Source: Thermoplasmatota archaeon
GTDB taxonomy: Archaea > Thermoplasmatota > E2 > DHVEG-1
Length of the DNA: 6,418 bases
Reading direction: 5' to 3'
NCBI GenBank assembly: GCA_030609445.1
Contig: JAUWCF010000058.1
Coordinates: forward strand, 1-6,418
Part shown: positions 5,636 to 6,418 of the stretch, in pieces
Numbering within the stretch: the stretch's first letter is position 1
Layout: the number at the start of each line of letters is the position of its first letter
Notes under the pieces: generated by a model
The model's input: only the letters and a program-made list of their open reading frames with translations
Told to the model about the DNA's origin: nothing
Database searches by the model: none
Position numbers and translations under genes: made by a program

Positions 5636-5709
5636 GGGCTCGTGGTCTAGCTGGTTATGACGTCGCCTTGACATGGCGGAGGTCGAGTGTTCGAATCTCT
5701 CCGAGCCCA
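5636..5709 (+). tRNA. tRNA-Val (anticodon GAC)
   Basis: The cloverleaf folds as acceptor GGGCTCG (5636-5642) with CGAGCCC (5702-5708), discriminator A5709, D stem 5645-5648 with 5658-5661, anticodon stem TCGCC (5663-5667) with GGCGG (5675-5679), loop TTGACAT with anticodon GAC at 5670-5672, and T loop TTCGAAT (5690-5696). GAC reads GUC/GUU valine codons. CCA is not encoded and there is no intron. Two stems carry a U-U mismatch: T5648/T5658 in the D stem (position 13:22, often tolerated) and T5688/T5698 in the T stem (52:62), which is less usual. An AT-rich stretch near 5597-5606 (AAAATACTAA) could be its TATA box, and TTCATTCTTTT at 5711-5721 could end transcription. The integrase frame runs in phase through the whole gene. 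Confidence 0.93.
5670..5709 (+). other. Probable integration (att) site in the 3' half of tRNA-Val
   Basis: Archaeal tyrosine integrases commonly recombine at a core in the 3' half of a tRNA gene, restoring the tRNA with element-derived sequence. Here an integrase frame directly follows, and overlaps in phase with, the tRNA. The extent given (anticodon to discriminator) is inferred; the matching copy at the far end would be outside the window. Confidence 0.45.
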
Positions 5710-5733
5710 CTTCATTCTTTTAACAACTCTGTT

Positions 5734-6418
5734 TTGAATTTTTCTCCTAGGGAAATTGAAGAATTTTTAAATATTTTAGAACTAAAAGGTATTACAATCG
5801 GGCATAAAAAAGAGGTTAAAAGAGCCTTAGAAAATTACGCAAAGTATATACTTTTTCGAGTTGACAAGAAGAAAAGCCTTGTATATTTTAAGAAATTGAA
5901 AAAGAATTGTTCCATAGCATATTACAAGAAACAGATGTATTCAATACGGAAATTCTTACATTTCTTACAGATAAATTGGATTGATGAAATTATCCTACCT
6001 GCTGATCCTATTTACCAACCAAAGAGAATTACCAAAGATGATGTTATCAATACTCTGTTGTATTTTGAGCAACATAAACACTCTAAACAAATGAAAGCAA
6101 TCATAATGCTTGGTGTTTCCTCTGGAATGAGAGCAGAAGAGTTGTATCAGTTAAATCTAGAGGACATTGATATTGAGAATAGAATAGTACATATCAATCA
6201 TGACCTACAGAATGGGCAATCCACTAAAACAAAGCATAGTAGGGTTTCATTTTTCACTGAAGAAACACAGAAAGCCCTATCCGAATATCTCAAGTATTTC
6301 CATGATGATAGTAGTCTTAAAAAGTTGTTTTCACAAACTCACCTGGAAAGAGCGTTTAAAGAAGCACCAATACGAGTGAAAGATTTAAGGAAGTTTTTTT
6401 CTCAAGAATGGGATAGAC
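5734..6418 (+). CDS. Tyrosine recombinase / integrase, KxxR archaeal type, probably the split intC part; 3' end beyond window
   Basis: This enzyme cuts and rejoins DNA at att sites for insertion or excision of a mobile element. The N-terminal part (REIEEFLNILELKG, then a basic helical region to about residue 85) is a core-binding-like domain; the catalytic domain starts near RITKDDVINTLLYF. Visible catalytic positions are Arg in SSGMRAEEL (codon 6130), the hairpin Lys in STKTK (codon 6226) and box II VKDLRKFF with Lys 6379 and Arg 6388. KxxR in place of bacterial HxxR is described for SSV-type archaeal integrases. The later His/Lys and the nucleophilic Tyr lie past the edge. No good start exists: the frame is open from 5608 across the tRNA, the first ATG in phase is at 5935 inside the core-binding part, and TTG 5734 lacks a ribosome site. 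This fits a C-terminal fragment left by integration within the gene; a complete gene starting at TTG 5734 is the alternative. Confidence 0.85.
   Translation, partial: MNFSPREIEEFLNILELKGITIGHKKEVKRALENYAKYILFRVDKKKSLVYFKKLKKNCSIAYYKKQMYSIRKFLHFLQINWIDEIILPADPIYQPKRITKDDVINTLLYFEQHKHSKQMKAIIMLGVSSGMRAEELYQLNLEDIDIENRIVHINHDLQNGQSTKTKHSRVSFFTEETQKALSEYLKYFHDDSSLKKLFSQTHLERAFKEAPIRVKDLRKFFSQEWDR

Overview
The window is AT-rich archaeal DNA. Five things point to archaea: an EF-1 alpha type elongation factor (EF-1A) start, TATA-box promoters about 25 bases ahead of inferred transcript starts, a mix of Shine-Dalgarno-led and apparently leaderless genes, a tRNA without encoded CCA, and a KxxR-type tyrosine recombinase. 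The secreted-protein N-termini of the form MKKKxVxIxxCML fit what I remember of uncultivated euryarchaea (Thermoplasmatota-like lineages). That placement is a guess from memory, not a measurement.

Layout. From 1 to 4118 most genes lie on the minus strand: the N-terminal 181 residues of EF-1A (1-544), a phosphomannomutase/phosphoglucomutase (668-2056), a two-domain zinc-ribbon protein (2552-3019) and a sugar-nucleotide pyrophosphorylase with a left-handed beta-helix tail (3090-4118). A small secreted protein (2156-2467) is inserted on the plus strand between the mutase and the zinc-ribbon gene. It is bracketed by two copies of a roughly 40-base hairpin repeat. From 4296 onward everything reads on the plus strand: a secreted caspase/metacaspase-fold protease (4296-5243), a decayed secreted-protein gene whose start codon looks mutated from ATG to ATA (5274-5543), tRNA-Val(GAC) (5636-5709), and a tyrosine integrase that leaves the window unfinished.

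How the genes fit together. The mutase makes hexose-1-phosphate and the pyrophosphorylase activates it to an NDP-sugar, so the two are consecutive steps feeding surface glycans or protein glycosylation. Each seems to have its own promoter, so they are neighbours rather than a tight operon. The secreted protease and small secreted proteins act outside the membrane.

Most notable point. The integrase frame is open from 5608 straight through the whole tRNA gene and has no ATG and no ribosome site until well inside the protein. This is the layout expected of the C-terminal half (intC) of an SSV-type integrase split when its element inserted into tRNA-Val. The right part of the window would then be the left border of an integrated virus, plasmid or island.
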